64,000 bases of DNA from Campylobacter sp. RM16189 (GCF_012978815.1 NZ_LIWR01000001.1:62001-126000); one strand, 5' to 3'; positions 42,879 through 52,762 are shown, counted from the first letter of the stretch. A program made the numbers and translations. Notes: a model not told the origin generated them from the letters alone.

Positions 42879-44306
42879 TTGGTCTTAGAGATAGAACGTA
42901 AATTTGTATTAGACGGTATTTTAGCTATTAATGCTCTTAAAAGAGATGGTATTTTACTAGATAGCAAAAATGTAATGCAGTTTTATACCAAAATCACACC
43001 CCTTGAAGAGATTAGATTTCGTAAATCAGAAAATAATCTTACCATGACTAAAAAAATCGGAAAAGGAATGGTAAGGCAAGAATTTGAAGAGATTTGCGAT
43101 GAAAAATCATACAAAAAAGCTTTTAAAAACTCTATAGCAATGCCAATAGAAAAAGATAGATTTGAGTTTAAGATAAATAATCTCCCTGCAAATATCGATA
43201 TTTACAAAGGCGCATTAGAAGGATTAGTTACGCTTGAAATAGAATTTTTAAAAGTAGAGGATGCAAATAATTTTATAATGCCTGATTTTTTAGCCAATCA
43301 TATCACATCTGAAATCACTGAAGACGAACGATACAAAAATAAAAATTTAGCTCTATTTGGTATACCGGATATGAAATTTGATGTTAAAAAAGCATTAGAA
43401 ATTTTAGATACAAACAAAGATATAAAGCTGTCTTTTCCGAGCTCAATTCGTTCAATAGATGCTGCAAGAGTGCTATTTTTTCAAATTTATAAATTTATAG
43501 AATTTCATAAAGAAGAGTATCTAAAAACAAGTAATGAAGAGGAGCTTCATCAGATAAGAGTAAATCTACGCAAAACACGTTCTTTACTTAAACTATTAAA
43601 TAAAATTTTTGATGAGAAGCTAACGGTTCATTTTAGTAAAAATTTTAAAGTTCTAGCCAACTCTACTAATACAAAACGAGATATAGACGTATTTTTAGAG
43701 TTTTTAAAAAAACAAAAAAAAGCCAAAACAATAACTCAAATTTTAGAAAATATAAAAAATAGACAAAACGACGAAATAAAAGCTATATTAAGCAGTCTTC
43801 AAAGCAATGAAATTTTTAGGGATTGGGAGATATTTTTAAAAGAGGATAGCGATTTTTACAAAGGCGAAGACTACGATAAGCCTATTAAAAAAATTGTAGC
43901 AAAGGCAATTAGAACTCAAATTTTAAAGTTAAAAAAAGATCTTTTAATGCTTAATAGTGATCGAGAAAACGCTATTTTCCACGAAACAAGAATAGAGCTA
44001 AAGAGGCTTAGATATCTATTTGAAAACTTCATCGATCTCTTTGCAATTAGATCTCTTGAAAAATGCAAAGATAGAGCAAAAGAGATTCAAGAGCTCTTTG
44101 GTGACTTGCAAGATAGAGATATATGGTTACTTATCTTAGATAATATTGAAAAAGAGCAAGGCATTGACGATCAAGCAATAGCAAAATTGAAAAGTAAAAT
44201 TTACAAGCAAATTTTTAAGATAAGAGATGAGATTTTAAAAGAAAAGATAAAATTTATTAAAAATTTAAGCAAAGTTTCCAAAAATTTAAAAATTTATTAC
44301 AACTAG
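42879..44306 (+). CDS. CYTH-CHAD domain protein
   Basis: A 475-residue protein with an N-terminal CYTH triphosphate-tunnel domain (signature E-x-E-x-K in VLEIERKFVL, then EIRFRKSE and LEIEFLK) and a C-terminal helical CHAD domain with conserved histidines (HQIRVNLRKTRSLLKL and FHETRIELKRLRYLFE). This pair of domains is linked to polyphosphate binding or metabolism. The CYTH half is shorter than full enzymes and its catalysis is uncertain. The start is TTG after TAAGGAGC. It is 9 bases before ubiE. A Ppx/GppA protein is also encoded in this window. Confidence 0.88.
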   Translation: MVLEIERKFVLDGILAINALKRDGILLDSKNVMQFYTKITPLEEIRFRKSENNLTMTKKIGKGMVRQEFEEICDEKSYKKAFKNSIAMPIEKDRFEFKINNLPANIDIYKGALEGLVTLEIEFLKVEDANNFIMPDFLANHITSEITEDERYKNKNLALFGIPDMKFDVKKALEILDTNKDIKLSFPSSIRSIDAARVLFFQIYKFIEFHKEEYLKTSNEEELHQIRVNLRKTRSLLKLLNKIFDEKLTVHFSKNFKVLANSTNTKRDIDVFLEFLKKQKKAKTITQILENIKNRQNDEIKAILSSLQSNEIFRDWEIFLKEDSDFYKGEDYDKPIKKIVAKAIRTQILKLKKDLLMLNSDRENAIFHETRIELKRLRYLFENFIDLFAIRSLEKCKDRAKEIQELFGDLQDRDIWLLILDNIEKEQGIDDQAIAKLKSKIYKQIFKIRDEILKEKIKFIKNLSKVSKNLKIYYN

Positions 44307-44315
44307 AGAAAGAGA

Positions 44316-45032
44316 ATGCAAAAACAAGAAAAAATAGTTCAGATGTTTAATGAAATTGCTCCGACTTACGACCTTGCAAACAGAGTTTTGAGTATGGGTG
44401 TAGATATTAGGTGGCGTAAGATAGCCTGCAAAATAGTGCTTGAAAAATTCAAAAATCAAAGTATAAACATAGTCGATGTCGCATGCGGCACCGGTGATAT
44501 GATGGGTTTTTGGAAAAATATGGCAAATAAATTTAATGTGAAAATCAACTCTTTGACAGGCATAGACCCATCAAGTGGTATGCTTGAAGTTGCTAAGCAA
44601 AAATTTCCAGAGTTTAAATTCATAGAGGCTCTGGCAACTAATACATCATTAGATGATGCAAGCACAAATGTATTAAGTATAAGTTACGGAATTAGAAATG
44701 TGGTCGAAAGAGAGGCTGCGCTAAAAGAATTTAATAGAATATTAAAAAATGGCGGATATATCGTTGTTTTAGAGTTCACAAAAAGAAAAAAATCTGGCTT
44801 TCTAACAAAAATAAGAGATTTTTATCTAAGTAAAATTTTGCCTAAGATAGGTGGATTTATATCTAAAAACCAAGAGGCCTACGAGTATCTGCCAAGCTCC
44901 ATAGAAAATTTCTTAGACACCGAAAGCTTTGTGGATGAGTTGCGAAAAGCGGGATTTGAAATCGAAGTTTGTAAAAGTTTTTCGATGGATATTTCTACAC
45001 TTTTTGTAGCCAGGAAATTTAAAAATTGCTAA
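44316..45032 (+). CDS. ubiE: Demethylmenaquinone/ubiquinone methyltransferase
   Basis: Final C-methylation of menaquinone, needed for respiration. The 238-residue class I methyltransferase shows MFNEIAPTYDLANRVLSMGVDIRWRK at the start, motif I VDVACGTGDMMGFW and ISYGIRNVVEREAALKEFNRILKNGG, all characteristic of UbiE/MenG. As Campylobacter uses menaquinones, menG would be the apt name. The 3' end overlaps xseA by 7 bp. Confidence 0.95.
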   Translation: MQKQEKIVQMFNEIAPTYDLANRVLSMGVDIRWRKIACKIVLEKFKNQSINIVDVACGTGDMMGFWKNMANKFNVKINSLTGIDPSSGMLEVAKQKFPEFKFIEALATNTSLDDASTNVLSISYGIRNVVEREAALKEFNRILKNGGYIVVLEFTKRKKSGFLTKIRDFYLSKILPKIGGFISKNQEAYEYLPSSIENFLDTESFVDELRKAGFEIEVCKSFSMDISTLFVARKFKNC

Positions 45033-46189
45033 GCGTAAGCGAACTAAACGAGCAGGCTAAAACCCTGCTTGAAACGACATTTTCATACGTTGAGGTAGAA
45101 GGAGAAATCTCTAGACTTACCAAACATGCCTCAGGACACTGGTATTTTACGCTAAAAGATGCCAAAGCCTCAATTTCTGCGGTAATTTATAAATTTAACA
45201 ATGAAAAGCTGAAATTTGATATAAAAGACGGCATGAAAGTTATAATTTATGGCAAAATTTCCCTCTACTCCCCGAGTGGTAGCTATCAGCTTATAGCCAC
45301 TTCTATTAGACCGAGCGGAGATGGAGAGCTTGAGCTCGCATTCAAGCAGCTTAAAGAGAGGCTTGAAAAAGAAGGGCTTTTTGAAATTTCAAATAAAAAA
45401 AGTCTGCCTAAATTTCCTAAAAAAATAGGCATCATAACCTCTAAAACCTCAGCAGCTCTACAAGATATGCTAAAAATTATCAATCAAAGATGGATACTTA
45501 GTGAAATTTTCATATTCGACTCATTAACTCAAGGCGAAAACGCCCCAAAGGCTCTTATAAAAGCTCTTAAAAAGGCTGATAGCTACGGACTTGACGTAAT
45601 AGTCTTGGCTAGAGGAGGCGGAAGCAGAGAGGATCTATGGTGCTTTAACGATGAATGCTTGGCACGTGAAATTTATATATCTAAAACACCTATAATAAGC
45701 GCGATAGGACACGAGATAGACTATGTTATCACAGATTTTGTGGCTGATTTTAGAGCACCCACTCCAAGTGCCGCTATGACTTCACTACTTCCGGATATGA
45801 ATGAATTTATGCAGATGATAGATAGATACTTAGATGCAATTGATATAGCGATTAAAAGAGTGTTTGAGCGCAAAGAAAGCAGTTTAAATATGCTTAAAAA
45901 CCGTCTATCAAAGCAAATTTTAGAACAAAAAATAGATCACAAATATCAAATTTTAAATAATTTAAATTTAAAACTAAAAAATGCTCTAAATCTAAAAATA
46001 CTAAAATTTGAGAATCAAATATCGATTCTAAATAAAAGCTTTATGCAACAAGAGGGGTTTTTTGATCAAATTTCATCATTTGTAAGAGTTTTAAAAGATG
46101 GCAAAATGACCAATTTAAACGAGTTAAAAAAAGATGATGAGGTTATCTTAAGTTCAATTGCAACGACTAAAAAAGCAAAAATTTTATAA
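45026..46189 (+). CDS. xseA: Exodeoxyribonuclease VII large subunit
   Basis: Large subunit of the single-strand-specific exonuclease used in mismatch repair. The 387 residues start MLSVSELNEQAKTLLETTF (OB-fold domain to about 100), then the catalytic part with IGIITSKTSAALQDML, GLDVIVLARGGGSREDLWCFND and SAIGHEIDYVITDFVADFRAPTPSAA, followed by a coiled-coil region. The start is TTG 45026, inside the ubiE end. The small subunit gene xseB is not in the window. Confidence 0.95.
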   Translation: MLSVSELNEQAKTLLETTFSYVEVEGEISRLTKHASGHWYFTLKDAKASISAVIYKFNNEKLKFDIKDGMKVIIYGKISLYSPSGSYQLIATSIRPSGDGELELAFKQLKERLEKEGLFEISNKKSLPKFPKKIGIITSKTSAALQDMLKIINQRWILSEIFIFDSLTQGENAPKALIKALKKADSYGLDVIVLARGGGSREDLWCFNDECLAREIYISKTPIISAIGHEIDYVITDFVADFRAPTPSAAMTSLLPDMNEFMQMIDRYLDAIDIAIKRVFERKESSLNMLKNRLSKQILEQKIDHKYQILNNLNLKLKNALNLKILKFENQISILNKSFMQQEGFFDQISSFVRVLKDGKMTNLNELKKDDEVILSSIATTKKAKIL

Positions 46190-46209
46190 TTTCTATCATA
46201 TAAATTAAG

Positions 46210-46660
46210 ATGAAATTAGCAGAAGCTCTAATTCTACACTCCGATCTACAAAAACGAATCAAACAGCTTCACATTAGACTAAACAATAATGCCAAAGTTC
46301 AATAAAATGATACTCCTCCAAAAGAACTCTCAAGGGAGCTTAATGAGAATACAGAAGAGTTAAATTTATTAATTAAGAAGATAAATAAGACAAATTGCGA
46401 AGCTCAAATTGAAGGGGTAGCCTTAGTGGATTTGATAGCGGATCGTGACACTTTGGGGTTAAAAGTAAATATACTTAAAAATTTCATCGCAACTGCCAGC
46501 CAGAAGATAGATATGTATTCTAATAAATAGATTAAGATCTTAAGCAGTGTTGATGTGTCAAGCCTGCAAAAAACAGATCGACAGGATATCAAAGGAGATA
46601 AGACAGATCGACACTAAACTACAGATGGCAAATTGGCAAATAGACTTAATAGAAAAATAG
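46210..46660 (+). pseudogene. Decayed DIP1984-family (septicolysin-like) gene
   Basis: ATG 46210 opens MKLAEALILHSDLQKRIKQL, characteristic of the DIP1984 family (about 155 residues, function unknown), but a TAA follows after 31 codons. The same frame continues with family-like sequence (NENTEELNLLIKKINKTNCEAQIEG, DRDTLGLKVNILKNFIATASQKID), hits a TAG (46528-46530) and then shifts by one base in an A run near 46573, after which the C-terminus IRQIDTKLQMANWQIDLIEK ends at 46658-46660. Two stops and one frameshift make it non-functional. It follows xseA by 20 bases. Confidence 0.85.
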
Positions 46661-46859
46661 AAAATTTTGGATGTAGGTATTAAAAGGCGAGTATAATTTT
46701 TTGGCAAAGATGGCACGGAGAAGCTATAGTAAAGACAGTAATCCTAGTACATTAAAAAGTGTAATGTAAATGCGTAATATCACTACCATATACTGATTTT
46801 GATACCGAGGGCGGGTTTGGGGCTAAAAATTTAAATCAAAATATTAAAGAAAGCGATAT

Positions 46860-46878
46860 GGGTGAGAGCCTCTCACCC
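46860..46878 (-). terminator. Stem-loop after perR
   Basis: Seven-base arms GGGTGAG and CTCACCC with a short AGCCT loop, about 20 bases beyond the perR stop on the minus strand, followed there by T-rich sequence. The stretch 46661-46859 between it and the DIP1984 remnant has no intact gene. Confidence 0.6.
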
Positions 46879-46897
46879 TAATTAAGAGATACTAGAA

Positions 46898-47311
46898 TTA
46901 TTTATTACAGTATTTACAATTTTTTACAGTTACTAGTACATTTAGTTTTTCAACGAAATTTCCGAGCTTTTTCTCTAAATTTTCCTTATATTCGTCAAGT
47001 AAGGCATCATTGTAGCTCATATCGCTTACTTCGCCACAACCTTGACAAACAACGTGTATATGAGGATGCTCAAAGATATCGTATTTAGCCTTTTGATTTG
47101 GCATATTAACCTCTACTACCAATCCCTCGTCTTTTAGTGTATTTAGGTTTTTATACACGGTAGCTAACGATACAGATGGATTTTCAACCAAAATTTCCTC
47201 ATATAGCTCATCTATAGTAGGATGCATATGACGATCTAGAATTTTCAAGACGCTGATTCTTTGTGGAGTGGCTTTTAGTCCGCGCTCTTTTAGTAAATTT
47301 ATATAATTCAT
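46898..47311 (-). CDS. perR: Fur-family peroxide regulator PerR
   Basis: Metal-dependent repressor of oxidative-stress genes. The 137 residues have the winged helix (LKATPQRISVLKIL, LATVYKNLNTLKDEGLV) and metal ligands: His in RHMHPT, Asp in KYDIFEHPHIHV, CQGCGE and CKYCN for structural zinc. At the position that separates PerR (Asp104) from Fur (Glu), an Asp is present (GEVSDMSY), which together with synteny supports PerR. It lies downstream of dxs on the same strand. Confidence 0.92.
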   Translation of the reverse strand: MNYINLLKERGLKATPQRISVLKILDRHMHPTIDELYEEILVENPSVSLATVYKNLNTLKDEGLVVEVNMPNQKAKYDIFEHPHIHVVCQGCGEVSDMSYNDALLDEYKENLEKKLGNFVEKLNVLVTVKNCKYCNK

Positions 47312-47373
47312 ATAACTCCCTTTTAATTTTTTCTAACTATACAAAAAAATTATTTAAAAGTTCTTTATACTTA

Positions 47374-49212
47374 TTAATATAAATTATCTTTTAGTATTTT
47401 TTCAGAAATACTATGCGGATCTAGCCCTAATCCCTTCTCAACTTCACTTGTATTACCATGCTCTATAAATTTATCTCCATACTCAAAACTAATAACTCTC
47501 ACATCATATATAGCTTCATCTTGTAAAAATGCGCTTAAAATTTCAGCTACTCCGCCCTTTTTAGCACTATCTGAGAAAACATACCAAACCTTTTTATCCT
47601 TGGCTAAATCCAACAAAAGCTCTCTGTCAAGCGGTTTTACGAATACCAAATCCACAAGAGTCGGATTAAATTTATCCCCTAAGGCCTTTTTGACCAAATT
47701 TGCACGCCCTACTCCATTTCCATATCCTATAAACGCCACTTTTGAATCTGTTTTAGATAAAATTTCACTTTTGCCAAATTTAATCTCTTTTGACTCAAAT
47801 TCCCCATCTTCTAGCAAGAAGCTTCCTCGAGGATATCTAAATGCACAAGCCCCTTGATGTTTGTAGGCATATTCCATTATCATTTTAAAATTATCCGCGG
47901 ATCTTGGAGCAAAAATAGTCATATTTGGTATCACATTAAGGTAGCCTACGTCAAAGGCTCCCTGATGAGTCTCTCCATCCTCTCCTACTATTCCTGCTCT
48001 ATCCATAGCGAAAACTACATTTAGATTCATAATACAAGCATCGTGTATGACCTGATCAAAGGCACGTTGAAGGAATGTCGAATATATAGCGATAAAAGGC
48101 TTAAATCCCTCTTTTGCCATAGCTGCCATAGATGTTACCGCGTGCTGCTCTGCTATCGCAACATCCCAAAAACGCTCAGGAAATTTCTCAATAAGCGCAT
48201 CCATGCCCGTTCCGGTAGGCATTGCCGCAGTTACTCCAACCACATTTTCATACTTTTGTGCAAGTTCTAACAAATTCTCTGAAAAGAGCGCAGTGGCTGA
48301 TTTTGGCGCACTTTTTTTAATACTCTCACCACTTTTTAGATCAAATGGTCCAACTCCGTGCCAGTTAGCATAGTGACCTTCAGCCTTCTCATATCCCTTG
48401 CCTTTTAGAGTTTGGGCATGGACAATAACCGGCTTTTTCATAACCTTTGCCACTTCAAATGCATCTATCACAGCTCTTATATCATGCCCATCTACAGGGC
48501 CTATATACTCAAGCCCAAGCTCCTCAAAAAACATGCCAGGAGTTATGAGACGTATTCCCTCTTCCATCCTGCGCGCCATATATGCTGCTCCATCAGGCAT
48601 ATAGCTCAAAAATTTTTCAACTCTACTTTTAAATTTCTGATATGGCTGACCTGCCATCATCTGGCTTAAATACTTACTAAGCGCTCCTATAGGCTTACTT
48701 ATGCTCATCTCGTTATCGTTTAGGATTATCACACAGGGATATTTTCTATCGCCAAGCTCATTTAAAGCCTCATAAGCCATTCCGGCACTCATAGAGCCAT
48801 CGCCTATTAGAACTACTGGCAAACGATCTTCGTTTTTAAGCCTTATAGCCTTTGCGGCACCTACGGCCAAAGATATTGAAGTGGAGCTATGACCTGCTAT
48901 AAAATAGTCATATTTACTCTCATTTGGTTTAGTATATCCACTTATACCGCCAAATTTACGCAAACTATCAAAGTTATCCCAGCGATTTGTTAGAAGCTTA
49001 TGAGCATAGCTTTGATGACTAACATCAAAGATAAACGGGTCTTTTTCTTTGTCAAATACATAGTGCATAGCTACTATAAGCTCAACTGCACCAATATTTG
49101 AGCTAAGATGCCCTCCATTTTTACTGACGGTATCTAAAATTTTGCCTCTTATCTTATTACAAAGCTCCTCAAGCTCTTCTGTTTTCATAGATTTCAAATT
49201 TATATCATTCAT
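47374..49212 (-). CDS. dxs: 1-deoxy-D-xylulose-5-phosphate synthase
   Basis: Thiamine-diphosphate enzyme that starts the MEP isoprenoid pathway. The 612-residue protein has FDVSHQSYAHKLLTNR, the ThDP motif VVLIGDGSMSAGMAYEALNE...IILNDNEMSIS, and the transketolase pyrimidine domain (GVTAAMPTGTGMD, AIAEQHAVTSMAAMAKEG, DRAGIVGEDGETHQGAFD). Length is normal. It starts 3 bases after fliH, an odd pairing for function but typical of Campylobacter. Confidence 0.98.
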   Translation of the reverse strand: MNDINLKSMKTEELEELCNKIRGKILDTVSKNGGHLSSNIGAVELIVAMHYVFDKEKDPFIFDVSHQSYAHKLLTNRWDNFDSLRKFGGISGYTKPNESKYDYFIAGHSSTSISLAVGAAKAIRLKNEDRLPVVLIGDGSMSAGMAYEALNELGDRKYPCVIILNDNEMSISKPIGALSKYLSQMMAGQPYQKFKSRVEKFLSYMPDGAAYMARRMEEGIRLITPGMFFEELGLEYIGPVDGHDIRAVIDAFEVAKVMKKPVIVHAQTLKGKGYEKAEGHYANWHGVGPFDLKSGESIKKSAPKSATALFSENLLELAQKYENVVGVTAAMPTGTGMDALIEKFPERFWDVAIAEQHAVTSMAAMAKEGFKPFIAIYSTFLQRAFDQVIHDACIMNLNVVFAMDRAGIVGEDGETHQGAFDVGYLNVIPNMTIFAPRSADNFKMIMEYAYKHQGACAFRYPRGSFLLEDGEFESKEIKFGKSEILSKTDSKVAFIGYGNGVGRANLVKKALGDKFNPTLVDLVFVKPLDRELLLDLAKDKKVWYVFSDSAKKGGVAEILSAFLQDEAIYDVRVISFEYGDKFIEHGNTSEVEKGLGLDPHSISEKILKDNLY

Positions 49213-49215
49213 ATA

Positions 49216-50040
49216 CTATTCGCCAATTATCCTTTTTATCTTTTCAAACCTAGCCTCAATGGTTCCATCAAGATTTCCAGCATCGCTCATTACTATAACA
49301 CCACCGACATTTATAGCTTCATCAGCTACAATTTCTATGTTTTCGCTGGCTCCAAACTGCTCTTTTAAAAACTCAAAATCTTTGATACTAACTCTAATCT
49401 GTAGCTTTTTTGCCTCATTAAGCTCTTTTATTAAAGATTTTGCAAGCGAATAAGCGACACTTGATGAATTTGATGAAATCTCTTTTTTTACAATCTCTTT
49501 TGCAATCTCAATCGCCGTATTTGATAGCTCATTTTCACTGGAGCTTAAAAAATCTTCAAATTTAGCAGCTTCACTATCTAGTTTAGTAACTGAATTTAGA
49601 TATCTTGACTCAAGTGATTTTAATTCGCTATCAAATTTAGCTCTAGCCTCTTCAAAACCCTGTTTAAGTCCCTCTTCTTTGGCTCTTGTAGTTTCATTTT
49701 CAAGACGCTTTGCAAATTCACTCTCTTGATTTTCTATCTGCATTTGAAGTTTTATTATATTTCCAGAAAGCTCATCCGTGCGCTTTAAAAGCTCTTCTAC
49801 GAAATTTGACTCTATTCTTGGATCTTGTGAAATCGGTATTTGTGGGCTATTTTTTACGGGATGATCAAAATTTGTAGCCAAATCGGCTCTATTTAAATTT
49901 TCAACATTGCTATGATTTTTATCTATGTGCTCATTTTCGTGGTTTTCATTGGTCTTTTTCTCTTGACCTAAAACCTTAAATCTATAGCTCTCTACAAAAT
50001 GACTTTTGGTCTCTTCGTTGGTTATTACGCTGCTTCTCAT
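49216..50040 (-). CDS. fliH: Flagellar assembly protein FliH
   Basis: Regulator of the FliI export ATPase that links it to the C-ring. The 274 residues have a variable charged N-terminus, a long central coiled coil (about 95-180, including QMQIENQESEFAKRLENETT) and a conserved C-terminal domain (EIAKEIVKKEI, VADEAINVGGVIVMSDAGNLDGTIEARFEKIKRII). It overlaps fliG by 4 bp. FliI is not encoded nearby. Confidence 0.92.
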   Translation of the reverse strand: MRSSVITNEETKSHFVESYRFKVLGQEKKTNENHENEHIDKNHSNVENLNRADLATNFDHPVKNSPQIPISQDPRIESNFVEELLKRTDELSGNIIKLQMQIENQESEFAKRLENETTRAKEEGLKQGFEEARAKFDSELKSLESRYLNSVTKLDSEAAKFEDFLSSSENELSNTAIEIAKEIVKKEISSNSSSVAYSLAKSLIKELNEAKKLQIRVSIKDFEFLKEQFGASENIEIVADEAINVGGVIVMSDAGNLDGTIEARFEKIKRIIGE

Positions 50041-51068
50041 TCTATCATCTCTTCTGCCTCGCCGACTTGGAATACTCCTTGATCAGCCAGGGCTTGTACC
50101 TGTTCTACTATGCGGCGCTGAGCCTCTTCTACGTCTTTTACGCGAACGGCTCCGAGGTATTGCATCTCTTCTTTAAACGCTTCGCTTGCGCGCTGAGACA
50201 TACTACCCATAAATTTCTCTTTAAGTGCATCTCCAGAACCCTTAAGGGCTATCATAAGATCCTTTTTGTCGACATTTTTAAGAATTTCTCTAATTGCTGT
50301 TTGATTAAGTGTATTAATATCTTCAAACGTAAACATAAGCTCTTTAATAGTAGTGGCAAGCTTATCATCGACATCCTCGATATATTCGATAGTGGATTTT
50401 GAGGCCTTTTGACCAAGACGGTTAAGCACCTCCGCAACAGCTCTTGGACCGCCAACTTCAACCTTATACGAAGTAAGGCTTTCAAGTTTGCCTTCAAGCA
50501 CTGTTGATACACGCTTGATCACAGATGGGCTAATATCGCCCAAATTCGCCATTCTAATCACAACCTCGCTTCTAAGTTCGTCCGACAAAAACGAAAGTGT
50601 CTCGGCGGCACTAGTCGGATCCATGTGTGCTAAAATCAAAGCGATGGTTTGAGGATGCTCTTTCATAATAAAATCGGCAAGCTGTTGAGGTTTAATTTTA
50701 GTTAGATATCCAAAACTCTTTGAACTCTCCATGCTTTTTGCAAGCTTGTCAAGAATTTTTTGTGCAGTCTCAGGACCAAAGGTACGATAAAGAATCTCTT
50801 TGGCATACTCTAAGCCACCGCTTCTCATATATTGATTTGACTGCATTAGAGCGTAAAATTCCTCCAAAACGGCCGCTGCTACTTGTTTATCAACACTTTT
50901 TGCAGTCGCTATATATCTTGAAATTTCTGTGATAACATCAACTTCCATATGCGAAAATAAAAGAGTGGTGGCATCTTCTCCAAGCTGTATAAGCAGTATC
51001 GCAACTTTTTCAGGCATCGAGAGATCATCATAAGTCATCTTTTGTTGTTCGGTTAAGCTAGTCGCCAT
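50037..51068 (-). CDS. fliG: Flagellar motor switch protein FliG
   Basis: C-ring protein that touches the MS ring and the stators. The 343 residues include the N-terminal domain (LSMPEKVAILLIQLGEDATTLLFSHM), the middle EHPQTIALILAHMDP motif and the C-terminal torque domain (TFEDINTLNQTAIREILKNVDKKDLMIALKG, ALKEKFMGSMSQRASE). It sits between fliF and fliH with one-base and 4-bp overlaps. Confidence 0.97.
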   Translation of the reverse strand: MATSLTEQQKMTYDDLSMPEKVAILLIQLGEDATTLLFSHMEVDVITEISRYIATAKSVDKQVAAAVLEEFYALMQSNQYMRSGGLEYAKEILYRTFGPETAQKILDKLAKSMESSKSFGYLTKIKPQQLADFIMKEHPQTIALILAHMDPTSAAETLSFLSDELRSEVVIRMANLGDISPSVIKRVSTVLEGKLESLTSYKVEVGGPRAVAEVLNRLGQKASKSTIEYIEDVDDKLATTIKELMFTFEDINTLNQTAIREILKNVDKKDLMIALKGSGDALKEKFMGSMSQRASEAFKEEMQYLGAVRVKDVEEAQRRIVEQVQALADQGVFQVGEAEEMIE

Positions 51069-52762
51069 TAAAAGTCCTTGCGGTTACTAAAGTCAGAGTC
51101 GTTTTTAACCATATCCTGAAGCAATACAGAAACCTCTTCACTTCGCTCCTGTATAATCAGCTTCATCTTCTCAAGTAGCACATCATACCTAAGCTCATCT
51201 TCATTAAAATCACTTCCGATTCCAAGCTGCTCTTCAACCTTTTTCTTAGCTGCTTTAAATTTCTCTAAGGCATCCTCGCTATCCTCAAGATCTACTATAT
51301 CATCTTGCATATCAGGCTCTTCTTCTTTGATATTTTGAAGCATCTTTTCCATAAACGGAACGATGACTTTTTTGTAAAATATAAATAATAAAATTCCGAC
51401 AAATATATATTTAAATATAGGCATAAAAGGATTTACATAGGTATCAAAAAACGAATTTACTTTATTTGCAGGAGTATCTGTGCCAGGTCTTTGGAATTCA
51501 AAGTTACTTACAGTTACTTCATCACCCCTATTTGTATCAAATCCCACCGATTGCTTTATAAGCGCACTAATCTTATCTAACTGCTCATTTGTAAGAGGAG
51601 TATATACGATCTCTTTAGTTAAATTTCCGTTTTCATCTCTTTTATTCTCATATCTACCATCCACTACTACAGCAGCGCTTAAGCGCTTGATAGTAGCGAA
51701 TTGATCTTTGATACGCATAACTTTTTTTGAAATTTCATAGTTTGTAGTAGATGAGCTCTTAGAATACTGCTCCTCAAGCTTTTTATCATCTATCCCTTCA
51801 ACCGGACCTATATTGCTAACAGCACCAGGAACACCTTGGACTTCGCGCTCTTTAGAGCCTTGTCGCTTCTCTTCTACGCTCTGTTCGCTTCTTGCTACAG
51901 AATTTGGATCAAAGGTCTCGCTCTCACTATCTTTTCTGGCAAAATCAAAGTCTATAGTTACCTTGGCTACTACTTTATGAGTGCCTCCAACTATAGGGGA
52001 AAGAACGTTTATAATCTTTTGCTCAAGTGCGTTTTCCGACTCTCTTTTATATTTTATCTGCTGATTTATCTGATCGCTATCGTATTCGCCATCCTCTTCG
52101 CCAAGAGGAATTCCATCTTGATTTACTATCTTTACATTTTGAGTGCTTAAATTTGCAACTGCAGCCGAAACTAAATTTTTAATACCTGAAATCTGCTTTA
52201 AATTTAAGCTATTTCCGGTTTTTAAATTTAATACTATTGAAGCCGAAGGCGGGGTAGTTCTTTCTGTAAATAGAGTCTCTTTTGGTATGGCTATGCGCAC
52301 CATAGCCTTTTCTATAGGTGCTAGGCTCTCTATTGTCCTAGCAAGCTCACCCTCTAAAGCTCTTTGAAATTTTACCTTTTGTTCAGAGTCGGTAGCTCCG
52401 AATTCTTGTTTGTCAAAGATCTCAAAGCCTACTTTATTATCCTTTAAAATACCCAAGGATGCTATCGAAATTCTCTCTTTGTAAACATCTTGATTTGGGA
52501 CTAAAATAGTGCCTTCATTGTAAATTTTATATTTAACCCCGTCTTTTTCAAGCTGCTGAATAATAAGTGCCGAGTCGCTAGGATTAACACTCTCAAAAAG
52601 AACGCTATATCCGTCATAGTTTGTCTGAGAGCTTTTATAAATGCTTAAAAAGACTAAAAATCCAACCACAAGCACGACAGAACTTGCCGCAACTATGCGC
52701 TGTCTTATAGAGAGGCTCTGATAAATGTGTCCGATTTGTTGAAATGCGGTTTTAAAATCCAT
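51068..52762 (-). CDS. fliF: Flagellar MS-ring protein FliF
   Basis: Forms the membrane ring of the basal body. The 564-residue protein has N-terminal transmembrane helix (about 22-44), the ring-building motifs with LEGELARTIESLAPIEKAMVRIAIPKETLF and the NLVSAAVANL segment, a second transmembrane helix (about 444-464) and a cytoplasmic tail that binds FliG (VLLQDMVKNDSDF). All regions are present. It begins the fliF-fliG-fliH-dxs stretch and lies 3 bases after hisC. Confidence 0.97.
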   Translation of the reverse strand: MDFKTAFQQIGHIYQSLSIRQRIVAASSVVLVVGFLVFLSIYKSSQTNYDGYSVLFESVNPSDSALIIQQLEKDGVKYKIYNEGTILVPNQDVYKERISIASLGILKDNKVGFEIFDKQEFGATDSEQKVKFQRALEGELARTIESLAPIEKAMVRIAIPKETLFTERTTPPSASIVLNLKTGNSLNLKQISGIKNLVSAAVANLSTQNVKIVNQDGIPLGEEDGEYDSDQINQQIKYKRESENALEQKIINVLSPIVGGTHKVVAKVTIDFDFARKDSESETFDPNSVARSEQSVEEKRQGSKEREVQGVPGAVSNIGPVEGIDDKKLEEQYSKSSSTTNYEISKKVMRIKDQFATIKRLSAAVVVDGRYENKRDENGNLTKEIVYTPLTNEQLDKISALIKQSVGFDTNRGDEVTVSNFEFQRPGTDTPANKVNSFFDTYVNPFMPIFKYIFVGILLFIFYKKVIVPFMEKMLQNIKEEEPDMQDDIVDLEDSEDALEKFKAAKKKVEEQLGIGSDFNEDELRYDVLLEKMKLIIQERSEEVSVLLQDMVKNDSDFSNRKDF

